This document shows positions 1 to 8,336 of a DNA stretch of 26,031 bases, piece by piece. How positions within the stretch are numbered: the first letter of the stretch is position 1; each line of letters opens with the position of its first letter. Source of the stretch: Nevskiaceae bacterium (GTDB lineage Bacteria; Pseudomonadota; Gammaproteobacteria; Steroidobacterales; Steroidobacteraceae); NCBI GenBank assembly GCA_031277355.1, contig JAITMN010000246.1:1-26031 (forward strand), written 5' to 3'. Below the pieces are notes generated by a model. That model worked only from the letters and a program-made list of their open reading frames with translations. It was not told where the DNA came from and ran no database searches. The translations under genes and the position numbers were made by a program.

Positions 1-1556
1 TGTTCGGCTTCGATCAGCGCGAGTTTGGCTTCGGGAGTGGCGTCACCGACGAAATCATCCACGCCCACTTCGGCGGCGATGGCGCGCGCGGTCAGCGGAT
101 TGTCGCCGGTGGCCATCACGGTGCGGATATTCAGCGCGCGCAGACGGGCGAGGCGTTCGCGCACACCGGCCTTGAGCACGTCCTTCAAGTGGATGACGCC
201 CAGCACCTGACCACTGCCATCACGCCGGCGCACCGCAACCACCAGCGGTGTGCCGCCCGCGTTGGAAATGGGCACGGTCACGCGCTGCACGGCGCGCACA
301 ACCTCTTGCGGCGGATCATTGCCCGTCTGTTTCAGCCACGCCAGCACGGAGGACTCCGCACCCTTGCGAATCTGCACGCCATCGGGAAGGTCCACGCCCG
401 ACAACCGCGTCTGCGCCGAAAAGGGGATGACGCGAGCCGTGCCGCTGCGCAGGTCATCGGCCAACGGCCCGAGACGGTGCGCCAGTTCCACCGTGGAGAC
501 GCCTTCGACAGTGGCGTCGTCGATGGAGGCTTGCACCGCCGCGCGCATCAGCGCCGGCATCGGCGTATCGCCAACGGGAATCAGCGCGGCGGCGCGGCGA
601 TCACCCAGCGTGACGGTGCCGGTCTTGTCGAACAGCACCGTGTTGATGTCGCCCGCCGTCTCGAACGCCTTGGCGGAAGTCACCACCACTTTGGAGCGCA
701 TCAGGCGGTACATGCTCGCGATGCCGGTCACCGACAGCAGCGCCGCGATCTCCGTGGGGATCAGTGTGGCCACCAGCACCGCCAGAATCGGCACGCTGAC
801 CATCGGGGCTACCGGCGAGACCACCGCATTGAGCGTCAGCGCGATGAAGAGAAACGACAGCGTGAAACTCGCCAGCAGCGCGGTCAGCGCCAATTCGTTG
901 GGAGATTTTTGCCGCCGCGCACCCTGCGCCAGTTCGATCATCCGGTCCACCCGTGTATCGCCCAGCGGCACCATCACGCGGGCGACGAGACGATCGGAGA
1001 TCACGCGCGTACCTGCGGTCAATCCCGCGCGCTCACCGCCGGGCTCGCGGATCACCGGTGCGGATTCGCCGGTGATCGCCGACTCATCCACCGCCGCCAC
1101 ACCGCTGATTACTTCGGCATCCACGGGCACCGTCTCGCCTGCGCCGATCACGATGATGTCATCGCGGCGCAGATCAGCCGAACCGACCTTCTGCGTATCA
1201 GCCAGCCTGGCTTCGGCGTCGCGCCGGTAGTCGTAGCGCAGCACGCGACAGGCCGTGGTCGCGATGCCGCCGCTGCGCAGCGCCGCGCTCTGCGCGCGCC
1301 CGCGGCCTTCGGCAAGCGCCTCAGCGATGTTGGCCACATACAGCGTCAACCACATCCACACCGCGATGTTCCAGTGAAACGAAGCCGGCAGTTCACCGCC
1401 GCCCGACATCGGCGTGGTTCCCGTGGCCGATTCCCAGATCGCCCACGCGGTACACAGCACCGCGCACACCTCGACGATCATCAGCACCGGATTGCGCCAT
1501 TGCACACGCGGATCGCATTTGCGCACGGCATCCCACAGCACCTCGCCCACTTTCAT
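1..1556 (-). CDS. kdpB: Potassium-transporting P-type ATPase subunit KdpB (3' end cut by window edge)
   Basis: KdpB is the ATP-hydrolysing subunit of the inner-membrane high-affinity K+ pump KdpFABC. About 518 codons are visible; the family is about 680-690 residues, so the TGDGTND hinge and the last membrane helices lie outside. Visible landmarks are QWRNP near residue 20, the actuator motif ITGESAPVIRE, and the phosphorylation motif DKTGT with the acceptor Asp at about residue 310. The ATG overlaps the kdpA stop (ATGA), so translation is probably coupled. Oddities: the usual membrane-helix-4 motif IPTTIGGLLSAIGIAGMDR reads IPTEIAALLSVTGIASMYR, putting a Glu at residue 269, and the next segment is also unusual. 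The frame stays open and clean, so this is divergence rather than decay. kdpC would be expected beyond the left edge. The identity is secure; the specificity of this variant is not. Confidence 0.95.
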   Translation of the reverse strand, partial: MKVGEVLWDAVRKCDPRVQWRNPVLMIVEVCAVLCTAWAIWESATGTTPMSGGGELPASFHWNIAVWMWLTLYVANIAEALAEGRGRAQSAALRSGGIATTACRVLRYDYRRDAEARLADTQKVGSADLRRDDIIVIGAGETVPVDAEVISGVAAVDESAITGESAPVIREPGGERAGLTAGTRVISDRLVARVMVPLGDTRVDRMIELAQGARRQKSPNELALTALLASFTLSFLFIALTLNAVVSPVAPMVSVPILAVLVATLIPTEIAALLSVTGIASMYRLMRSKVVVTSAKAFETAGDINTVLFDKTGTVTLGDRRAAALIPVGDTPMPALMRAAVQASIDDATVEGVSTVELAHRLGPLADDLRSGTARVIPFSAQTRLSGVDLPDGVQIRKGAESSVLAWLKQTGNDPPQEVVRAVQRVTVPISNAGGTPLVVAVRRRDGSGQVLGVIHLKDVLKAGVRERLARLRALNIRTVMATGDNPLTARAIAAEVGVDDFVGDATPEAKLALIEAE

Positions 1557-3229
1557 CGCACCAGCCCTTCGGCCAGCGGTCCGGCCATCAGGTAGGGCAG
1601 AAACATCGGCAGAGCGATGAACAGCACCAGCACCACGACGAAGACGATGAACTGCATTCCATCCAGCGGCAGACGGCCGCTCGACGGCGCGGTTCGATCC
1701 TGCTGCGCGAATGATCCGGCCAGACACAGCACCAGTGTGATGGGCAGCAAGCGTCCGAGCAGGATCAGAATGCCCAGCGTGACGTTCAGCCACGGCGTAT
1801 CCGCCGACAACCCCGCGAAGGCCGAACCATTGTTGGCCGCTGCCGAGACGAAGGCGTACATCACTTCGGTCAGACCATGCGGACCGGCGTTGTGCATCGC
1901 TTCCAGCATTTCGGCATGAATCGCCGGTATCGCAAAACTCAAGGCCAGCGCGCAGATGGCAATCACCGGCAGCACGAGGATGAACGTGGAGACGAGCTTC
2001 ATCTCCCGAGGTCCGATGCGCTTGCCCAGATACACCGGCGAGCGGCCCAGCAACAGCGCCACCAGAAACGCCGCGATGATGACGTACACCGTCATCGCAT
2101 AGATACCCGCGCCAGCCCCGCCCGGAGACACCTCGCCGGCCATCATGTTCAGCAGCAACACCATGCCGCCCAGCGCGGTGAATGAATCGTGCATCGAATT
2201 GACGGCCCCGCCCGTGGTGCCGGTGGTTGCTGCGCCAAAGGTGGTGGAGCCGACGATGCCGAAACGCTGCTCCTTGCCCTCCATCGCAGCGCCGGCCAGT
2301 TCCGGCGCGCTGCCCCACCCGGCCAGTTCAAATGCGGTGAGACTGATGAACACCAGCAGGAAGATCGACACGAACGCCCACAGCAGCACGCGCCCGGCGC
2401 GCTGATCGGCCACCATCGTGCCGAAGGTGCGCGGCAAACAAAAAGGAATGAGGATCAGCAGCAGCGTCTGGAACAGATTGGCCCACGCCGTGGGGTTCGA
2501 CAAGGGATGCGCCGAGTTCGCGTTGAAGAAACCCCCGCCGTTGGTGCCCAGCAGTTTGATGGCTTCCTGCGAAGCCACGGGACCACCGGGGATGGACTGC
2601 GCGCCACCGGCAATCGTCGTGACATCGGTGAAGCCGGAAAGATTCTGCACCACGCCCGAAGCAACGAAGATCACCGCTGCGATGAGCGACAAGGGCAGCA
2701 GGATGCGCAGCGTCGAGCGCGTGACATCCACCCAGAAATTGCCGATCACGCCCGTGGCGCGCGCGGCCAGTCCGCGGATCAGCGCCACGGCAACGGCCAT
2801 GCTCACCGCCGCCGACAGAAACATCTGCACCGCAAGCCCCAGCGCCTGCACTGCATAGCCCACGGTCGTTTCGGGCGAGAACGCCTGCCAGTTCGTGTTA
2901 CCGACGAAGCTGGCGGCGGTGTTGAAGGCCAGGTCCGGCGGCAATGCGGGCAAACCCAAGCTGTAGGGCAGCCATTGCTGCAATCGTTGCAGGCCGTAGA
3001 GCACGGCAAAACCGGCGAGCGTGAACAGCAGCAGCGCGCGCAGGTAGACCCGCCAGCTTTGCTGTTCGTCCGGGTCTGCGCCGATGATCTTGTACAACAG
3101 CCGCTCGATGCGCAGATGCGTGGCAGCGGTGTATACGCGAGCCATGTAATCGCCCAACGGCCGGTACAGCAACGCGATGATGAGGACGAGGACGGCCAGT
3201 TGCAGCGCCGCCAGCGTAAATCCGTTCAC
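1553..3229 (-). CDS. kdpA: Potassium-transporting ATPase K+-binding subunit KdpA
   Basis: KdpA is the channel-like, K+-selecting membrane subunit of KdpFABC. At 558 residues it matches the family (about 557). It has roughly ten hydrophobic helices and the four filter-like loops: NTNWQ at 111-115, TNGGGFFNANSAHP starting at 229, GGAVNSMHDSF around 340-350, and NNGSAFAGL near the C-terminus. The start is the GTG directly after the kdpF stop, one base away, because MNGFTLAALQL matches the family N-terminus; an in-frame upstream start would run back through kdpF. Differences from the E. coli-type protein, from memory: SFVGNTNW instead of SFVTNTNW, TTGGAVNSM instead of TSCGAVNAM, and GEVSPGGAG instead of GEVVFGGVG. 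Two of these lie at selectivity positions, so ion affinity could differ. No KdpE-type operator fits in the short upstream gap. Confidence 0.96.
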   Translation of the reverse strand: MNGFTLAALQLAVLVLIIALLYRPLGDYMARVYTAATHLRIERLLYKIIGADPDEQQSWRVYLRALLLFTLAGFAVLYGLQRLQQWLPYSLGLPALPPDLAFNTAASFVGNTNWQAFSPETTVGYAVQALGLAVQMFLSAAVSMAVAVALIRGLAARATGVIGNFWVDVTRSTLRILLPLSLIAAVIFVASGVVQNLSGFTDVTTIAGGAQSIPGGPVASQEAIKLLGTNGGGFFNANSAHPLSNPTAWANLFQTLLLILIPFCLPRTFGTMVADQRAGRVLLWAFVSIFLLVFISLTAFELAGWGSAPELAGAAMEGKEQRFGIVGSTTFGAATTGTTGGAVNSMHDSFTALGGMVLLLNMMAGEVSPGGAGAGIYAMTVYVIIAAFLVALLLGRSPVYLGKRIGPREMKLVSTFILVLPVIAICALALSFAIPAIHAEMLEAMHNAGPHGLTEVMYAFVSAAANNGSAFAGLSADTPWLNVTLGILILLGRLLPITLVLCLAGSFAQQDRTAPSSGRLPLDGMQFIVFVVVLVLFIALPMFLPYLMAGPLAEGLVR

Positions 3230-3230
3230 G

Positions 3231-3323
3231 TCAGAATTTCTCCGGGCGCAGCAGCACGACGAGCATGTAGCCGATGGCCACCACGCAGGCGATGACTCCC
3301 AATGCATTGAGCAGGTCTTGCAT
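3231..3323 (-). CDS. kdpF: KdpF, small stabilising subunit of the Kdp K+ ATPase
   Basis: This 30-residue single-helix membrane peptide begins MQDLLNALGV, continues through a hydrophobic helix and ends LLRPEKF, a C-terminus typical of KdpF (29 residues in E. coli). In the family KdpF binds at the KdpA surface and stabilises the complex. The gene lies 5 bases after the trkH stop and 1 base before the kdpA GTG, exactly where kdpF belongs. No separate promoter can fit between trkH and kdpF except inside the trkH coding sequence. The gene is easily missed because of its size, but position, length and C-terminal motif agree. Confidence 0.9.
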   Translation of the reverse strand: MQDLLNALGVIACVVAIGYMLVVLLRPEKF

Positions 3324-3328
3324 CGTTC

Positions 3329-4789
3329 TCACTTGCGCCAGAACGCCCTCGAAAACAGCACGAGGAACGTGAACAACTCGATGCGGCCGAGAAACATCGC
3401 CAGTGAGCAAATCCACGTCTGCGCGTTGCTCAGCGAGGCGTAGTTCGAGGTCGGGCCGATCACGCCCATGCCGGGGCCGAGGTTGTTGATGTTGACTATC
3501 GCCGCCGTCAGCGCGGAGAGCAAATCCATGTTCGTGGCCAGCAGCGACAGCACCAGCACGACGATGGTGAGAAAATACACCGAGATGAACGCCAGCACCG
3601 AATAGGCCACGCGGTCGGGCACGGCCTGACCGCCGATCTTCAGCGGCGCCACGGCCTGCGGATGGACCAGCAGGAACATCTCGCGAAAGCATTGCTTGAT
3701 CAGCACCAGCGCGCGAAATTGCTTGATGCCGCCGCCGGTGGAACCGGTGCTGCAGGTGACGCAACCCAGAAAGAGCATCCACATCGGCGCAAACAGCGGC
3801 CAGTGGGAGTAGTCGTCGATGGAGTATCCGGTGGTGGTGATCATCGACACCGTCGTGAATGACACCTTGCGCAGCGTCGCGCCGAAGCCGTCATAGATTC
3901 CGGCGTGATACACCACTGCGGTGAGCAGTACGATGCTGAACAGTATCCAGATCACCACGCCGCGCGCTTCGGGGTCGCGTTTGTAGGCCGTGGGATCGCC
4001 GCGCCGCAACGCGACGAAGTGCGTGGCGAAGTTGATCGCCGACACGATCAGGAAAAACATCACCACCAGTTCGATGGCGAGCGAATTGAAATGACTGAGG
4101 TTGTCGTTCCAGGTGGAAAGGCCCGCCAGCGCCATCGTCGAGAAGCTGTGGCAGATCGCATCGAAGGGGCTCATGCCCGCAAGCCACAGCGCCAGCGAGC
4201 ACACCGCAGTGAGGCCGGCGTAGATCAGCCACATCGCCTTGGCTGTTTCGGTGATGCGCGGCGTGAGCCGGGCGTCCTTCACGGCCGCCGGCATTTCGGC
4301 GCGGTACATCTGCATGCCGCCGACGCCGAGCAAGGGCAGGATTGCAACCGCGAGCACGATGATGCCCATGCCGCCCAGCCACACCAGCGTGCAACGCCAC
4401 ATGTTCACGGACTTGGGCAGATGGTCGAGGTCATTGATGACGGTGGAGCCGGTGGTGGTGAGCCCCGCCACGGCTTCAAAGTAGGCTTTGGTCAGCGACA
4501 GATGCGGCTCGCCGACGATATACGGCACGGCGGCGACGCTGATCGCAATGATCCAGCCCAGCACCACCAGCAGGTAACCGTCGCGCGGTTTCAGCTCAGC
4601 GCGAAAGTGGCGCGTGACGAGAAACATCGCGCTGCCCAGCACCAGCGTGGCCGCCGCGCTGAGGCCGAAAATTTGCAACTCCGCCATTTCGTGGTAGATC
4701 AGCGCAGTGACCATCGGCAATGCGTAAGCGACGGTGAAGATCGCCAGCAATCCGCCCAGAACATTGATTACCGCCAGAAGGGAGCGCAT
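3329..4789 (-). CDS. trkH: Trk system potassium uptake membrane protein TrkH
   Basis: TrkH is the K+-conducting dimeric membrane subunit of the Trk system and works with the nucleotide-binding regulator TrkA. The 486-residue product matches E. coli TrkH (483). Four pore loops with their filter glycines are visible: TTTGSTV (Gly114), ALAGLSTWND in place of the common IGGFSTHD, ITTTGYSIDDY, and NNLGPGMG. TCSTGSTGGGIKQFR, preceding the last repeat, is also characteristic. The start is ATG, 19 bases after the trkA stop, with a poor Shine-Dalgarno, so coupling to trkA is plausible. The Gly-to-Ala change before the second filter glycine is mild and the filter glycine itself is kept. Confidence 0.97.
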   Translation of the reverse strand: MRSLLAVINVLGGLLAIFTVAYALPMVTALIYHEMAELQIFGLSAAATLVLGSAMFLVTRHFRAELKPRDGYLLVVLGWIIAISVAAVPYIVGEPHLSLTKAYFEAVAGLTTTGSTVINDLDHLPKSVNMWRCTLVWLGGMGIIVLAVAILPLLGVGGMQMYRAEMPAAVKDARLTPRITETAKAMWLIYAGLTAVCSLALWLAGMSPFDAICHSFSTMALAGLSTWNDNLSHFNSLAIELVVMFFLIVSAINFATHFVALRRGDPTAYKRDPEARGVVIWILFSIVLLTAVVYHAGIYDGFGATLRKVSFTTVSMITTTGYSIDDYSHWPLFAPMWMLFLGCVTCSTGSTGGGIKQFRALVLIKQCFREMFLLVHPQAVAPLKIGGQAVPDRVAYSVLAFISVYFLTIVVLVLSLLATNMDLLSALTAAIVNINNLGPGMGVIGPTSNYASLSNAQTWICSLAMFLGRIELFTFLVLFSRAFWRK

Positions 4790-4808
4790 CGGATGTGCAT
4801 CGGTATCG

Positions 4809-6173
4809 TCAGGGTGAGTGGAACAACCGTTGCACCGCGTCGATCTGCCGGCGGTCGGTGAGAAAGACGATCACATGATCTTCGGCCTCGATGCGCGTGT
4901 CGTGGTGCGCGATGATCACTTTTTCATTGCGCACCAGCGTGACGACGCGAGCGCCGAAGGGCAGGTTCAGCTCCTCGATGCGCCGACCCACCACGCGCGA
5001 GCGCTCTTCGGGACCATGCACGACGGTTTCAAGCGCTTCGGCCGAGCCCAATCGCAGCGAGTGAACGCGCACCACATCGCCGCGCCGCACATGCGCCAGC
5101 AATGAACCCATGGTGATGGTCTGCGGCGAGATCGCGATGTCGATGCTGCGGTTTTCCATCAACTCGCCGTAGGAGGGGCGATTGACCAGCGCCATCACGC
5201 GGCGCGTGCCCAGCCGCTTGGCGAGCATCGCCGACAGCACATTGGCTTCTTCGGAGTTCGTGACGCCGACGAACACATCGGTGGAGTCGATGTTCTCCTC
5301 GATCAGCAGCGCTTCGTCCTGCGCATCGCCATGCAGCACGATGGTGTTTTCCAGTTGTTCGGCGGCGCGGCGTGCGCGGCGCGGATCGCGCTCGATCAGC
5401 TTGACCTGATAATCCTTTTCCAGACGGCGGGCCAGACGCTGACCGATGTTGCCGCCGCCGGCGATCACCACCTTGCGCACGCGATCTTCATCGCGTTGCA
5501 GTTCGCTCATCACGCGGCGGATGTAGTCGCGGGCGGCGATGAAGAAGATTTCATCGCCCTCCTGCACCACGGTGTCGCCTTCCAGATCAATGGGACGGCT
5601 GGCGCGATAGATCGCGGCGATGCGCGCATCGGCATTGGGCATGTGATCGCGCAATGTGCGCAATTGCTGGCCCACCAAGAGGCCGCCCCTGCGCGCCAGC
5701 ATGCCCACCAGACGCACGCGGCCATCGGCAAAATCCACCACCTGAAACGTGCCGGGGTTGTGGACCAATCGTTCGATATGTTCGGTGACCAGTTGTTCGG
5801 GGCTGATCCACGCATCCACCGCCAGCGCGCCTTCGGCAAAGAGCCTGGGATGCAGCGTGTATTCGGGCGCACGGATGCGGGCGATTTTCTTCGGCGTGTG
5901 GAATAGTGTCTGCGCGATGCGGCAGGCCACCATGTTCACTTCATCGGAGCTGGTGAGCGCCACGAGGATGTCGGTGTCGGCAACGCCGGCGGCTTCGAGC
6001 ACCGAAGGAAACGCCGCGTTGCCGGTGACGGTGCGCACGTCGATGCGGCCTTGCAGATCGCGCAGCAACTCCTCGTTGATATCCACGACCGTGACTTCAT
6101 TGGCCGCTTCATGCGCCAACTGATAGGCCACGCTATGACCCACCTGCCCCGCGCCGAGTATCAGCACCTTCAC
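4809..6173 (-). CDS. trkA: Trk system potassium uptake protein TrkA (peripheral NAD(H)-binding regulator)
   Basis: TrkA is the cytosolic gating ring of TrkH. The 454-residue product (E. coli 458) has two RCK repeats. Each begins with a Rossmann glycine motif, GAGQVG at 7-12 and GGGNIG in the second half, and each is followed by a TrkA-C domain. Conserved features include VTVVDINEE, which places the ribose-binding acidic residue, and the second-repeat equivalent KLIERD. The start is a GTG whose GTGA overlaps the uvrD stop, because the protein then begins exactly at KVLILGAG. The frame stays open upstream across the 3' end of uvrD, but that extension is not TrkA-like. The uvrD-trkA overlap suggests coupled translation. 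Confidence 0.96.
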   Translation of the reverse strand: MKVLILGAGQVGHSVAYQLAHEAANEVTVVDINEELLRDLQGRIDVRTVTGNAAFPSVLEAAGVADTDILVALTSSDEVNMVACRIAQTLFHTPKKIARIRAPEYTLHPRLFAEGALAVDAWISPEQLVTEHIERLVHNPGTFQVVDFADGRVRLVGMLARRGGLLVGQQLRTLRDHMPNADARIAAIYRASRPIDLEGDTVVQEGDEIFFIAARDYIRRVMSELQRDEDRVRKVVIAGGGNIGQRLARRLEKDYQVKLIERDPRRARRAAEQLENTIVLHGDAQDEALLIEENIDSTDVFVGVTNSEEANVLSAMLAKRLGTRRVMALVNRPSYGELMENRSIDIAISPQTITMGSLLAHVRRGDVVRVHSLRLGSAEALETVVHGPEERSRVVGRRIEELNLPFGARVVTLVRNEKVIIAHHDTRIEAEDHVIVFLTDRRQIDAVQRLFHSP

Positions 6174-8329
6174 TTCACGATCTCCAGATTCGCATAGGCC
6201 AGCATCAGCCACTTGGACCCCTGACGCTCGAAGTTTACCTGCACTCGGGCCTGCGGGCCGTTGCCCTCGATGCTCAGCACCACGCCATCGCCGAAACGCG
6301 GGTGACGCACGCGCGCGCCCAGACGGATGCCGGGCGCGGCGGTTTCCGGCGGCGGCTCGCGAAAGCGCGCAATGCCCACGGCCGGCCGCGCCACCTTCAC
6401 GCGCGGGCGGATTTCCTCGACCAATTCGGCCGGCAGTTCTTCGATGAAACGCGAAGGCGCGCCGAAGTTGTCCATGCCGTGCAACCGCCGTTGTTCGGCG
6501 TAGCTCACATAGAGTTGGCGCATCGCGCGGGTGATGCCCACATAGCAAAGACGGCGTTCTTCTTCGAGTCCTTCCAGATCATCGAGCGAACGCTGATGCG
6601 GGAACAGTCCTTCTTCCATGCCGGTGAGGAACACCAGCGGAAATTCCAGTCCCTTGGCGGTGTGCAGCGTCATCATCTGCACGCAGTCTTCCCAGTCTTC
6701 GGCCTGACCTTCGCCCGATTCCAGCGCCGCATGCGCAAGAAACGCCTCCAGCGGCGGCAGGTTCTCGCCATCGGCGCCCGGACTGATCGCATCGGCATCA
6801 AAGCCGCGCGCCGCGCTGACCAGTTCTGCCAGGTTCTCGATGCGCGCTTCGCCGCGATCCTGTTTGTCCTTGCGATAGTGTTCGATCAGCCCGGTGTTCT
6901 GGATCACATGGTCGATCTGCTCATGCAGCGGCAGACCCTTCGTGTCGGCGTCCAGACGTTCGATCAATTGCAGGAACGCGGGCAGATTGCCGGTGTTGGC
7001 GCGACAGGCCGCACTCCACATCGACTCATTGTGCATGCGCGCCTCGGCGCGCAGCGTTTCCAGCGACTTGGCGCCGATGCCGCGCGTGGGCAGATTCACC
7101 ACGCGCTCGAAGGAAGGATCATCGTTGCGATTGGAAATGAGCCGCAGATACGCCAGCGCATCCTTGATTTCGGCGCGCTCGTAGAATCGCAGACCGCCAT
7201 ATACGCGATACGGCACGCGCGCGGAGAGAAACGCCTCTTCAAACACGCGCGACTGCGCATTGGAGCGATACAGCACCGCCACTTCGCGGCGCGCACCGCC
7301 ACGGCGCGTCCAGTCGAGGATGTGATGCAGCACAAAGTCGGCCTCATCGCGCTCGTTGAACGCGGCGTACACCTTGATGAGCTCGCCCTTGTCGCCGGCG
7401 GTCCACAGGTTCTTCCCGAGACGGCCGGAGTTGTTGGCGATCAGTGCATTGGCCGCGCCGAGAATGTTGCCGGTGGAGCGATAGTTTTGCTCAAGGCGAA
7501 ACATCTGCGCGCCGGGGTAATCGCGCGTGAACTGCCGCAGATTCTCCACGCGCGCGCCGCGCCAGCGGTAGATGGATTGGTCATCATCGCCCACCACGAA
7601 CGGGCTGCCCTGCGCCCCTGCCATCAATCGCGTCCACGCATATTGAATCGCGTTGGTGTCCTGGAACTCATCCACCAGCAGATGCGTGAAGCGCTCGCGG
7701 TAGTGCGCCAGCAGCGAGGCGTTGTCGCGCAGCAGTTCAAACGCGCGCAGCAGCAGTTCGGCGAAGTCCACGCTGCCATTGCGGCGGCAGGTGTCTTCAT
7801 ACTCGGCGTACAACTTCGCGAGCATCTGCTGCGAAGGGTCATTGCCCGGCTTCACACTGCCGGGGCGCAGCCCCTCGTCCTTGAGCTTGTTGATCCAGTA
7901 CTGCACATCGCGCGGCACATAGCGCGTTTCATCCAGTTGCTGCGCGCGGATGATCTTCTTGATGAGGCGCTGCTGATCTTCGCTGTCGAGAATCTGAAAG
8001 CCCGGCGGCAATCCGGCCAGCGCGTGATGCAGCCGCAGCAGCCGGTGCGCGATGCCGTGAAAGGTGCCCACCCACATCGCATTGCCCGGCGTACCCAAGA
8101 GCGATGCAATGCGATGACGCATCTCCGCCGCGGCCTTGTTCGTGAACGTGACCGCCAGCACGTTGTAAGGCGAGGCGTCGAGCGCGGCCACCGCCCATGC
8201 GATGCGATGCGTCAGTACGCGAGTCTTGCCGCTGCCTGCGCCCGCGAGCACCAGCGTGGGCGCAAGCGGTGCGGTAACAGCGGCGCGTTGCTCATCGTTG
8301 AGCGGATTCAGGATCGGGGATAGGTCCAT
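6170..8329 (-). CDS. uvrD: DNA helicase II UvrD (superfamily 1A 3'-5' helicase)
   Basis: UvrD unwinds DNA 3'-5' in nucleotide excision repair and mismatch repair. The 719-residue length equals E. coli UvrD (720). Motifs in order: Q-motif LNDEQRAAV near residue 10, Walker A GAGSGKT at 30-36, GTFHGIAHRLLR (Ib region), Walker B LVDEFQDTN near 220, QSIYRWRGA, LEQNYRS, TLHTAKGLEFPLVF and YVGITRAM. The C-terminal end, VRHPRFGDGVVLSIEGNGPQ and on through KWLMLAYANLE, is the Tudor-like tail seen in UvrD, which separates it from Rep. The gene starts 7 bases after the permease gene and overlaps trkA by 4 bases. No obvious SOS (LexA) box lies directly upstream, as that DNA is coding sequence. Confidence 0.97.
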   Translation of the reverse strand: MDLSPILNPLNDEQRAAVTAPLAPTLVLAGAGSGKTRVLTHRIAWAVAALDASPYNVLAVTFTNKAAAEMRHRIASLLGTPGNAMWVGTFHGIAHRLLRLHHALAGLPPGFQILDSEDQQRLIKKIIRAQQLDETRYVPRDVQYWINKLKDEGLRPGSVKPGNDPSQQMLAKLYAEYEDTCRRNGSVDFAELLLRAFELLRDNASLLAHYRERFTHLLVDEFQDTNAIQYAWTRLMAGAQGSPFVVGDDDQSIYRWRGARVENLRQFTRDYPGAQMFRLEQNYRSTGNILGAANALIANNSGRLGKNLWTAGDKGELIKVYAAFNERDEADFVLHHILDWTRRGGARREVAVLYRSNAQSRVFEEAFLSARVPYRVYGGLRFYERAEIKDALAYLRLISNRNDDPSFERVVNLPTRGIGAKSLETLRAEARMHNESMWSAACRANTGNLPAFLQLIERLDADTKGLPLHEQIDHVIQNTGLIEHYRKDKQDRGEARIENLAELVSAARGFDADAISPGADGENLPPLEAFLAHAALESGEGQAEDWEDCVQMMTLHTAKGLEFPLVFLTGMEEGLFPHQRSLDDLEGLEEERRLCYVGITRAMRQLYVSYAEQRRLHGMDNFGAPSRFIEELPAELVEEIRPRVKVARPAVGIARFREPPPETAAPGIRLGARVRHPRFGDGVVLSIEGNGPQARVQVNFERQGSKWLMLAYANLEIVK

Positions 8330-8336
8330 CGGTCTT

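Noticed and set aside
189..1595. 468-codon plus-strand frame opposite kdpB
   Set aside because: His/Arg/Gln-rich shadow; the minus-strand frame encodes an intact stretch of KdpB including DKTGT.
3230..3307. Longer kdpA start at 3307
   Set aside because: It reads back through kdpF in another frame and adds residues with no KdpA similarity; the GTG at 3229 matches the family N-terminus.
6302..8323. 673-codon open frame antisense to the entire uvrD gene
   Set aside because: Its product is rich in Arg, His, Gln and Ala with no recognisable domain, the usual look of a shadow frame in GC-rich coding DNA. uvrD has every helicase motif on the other strand.
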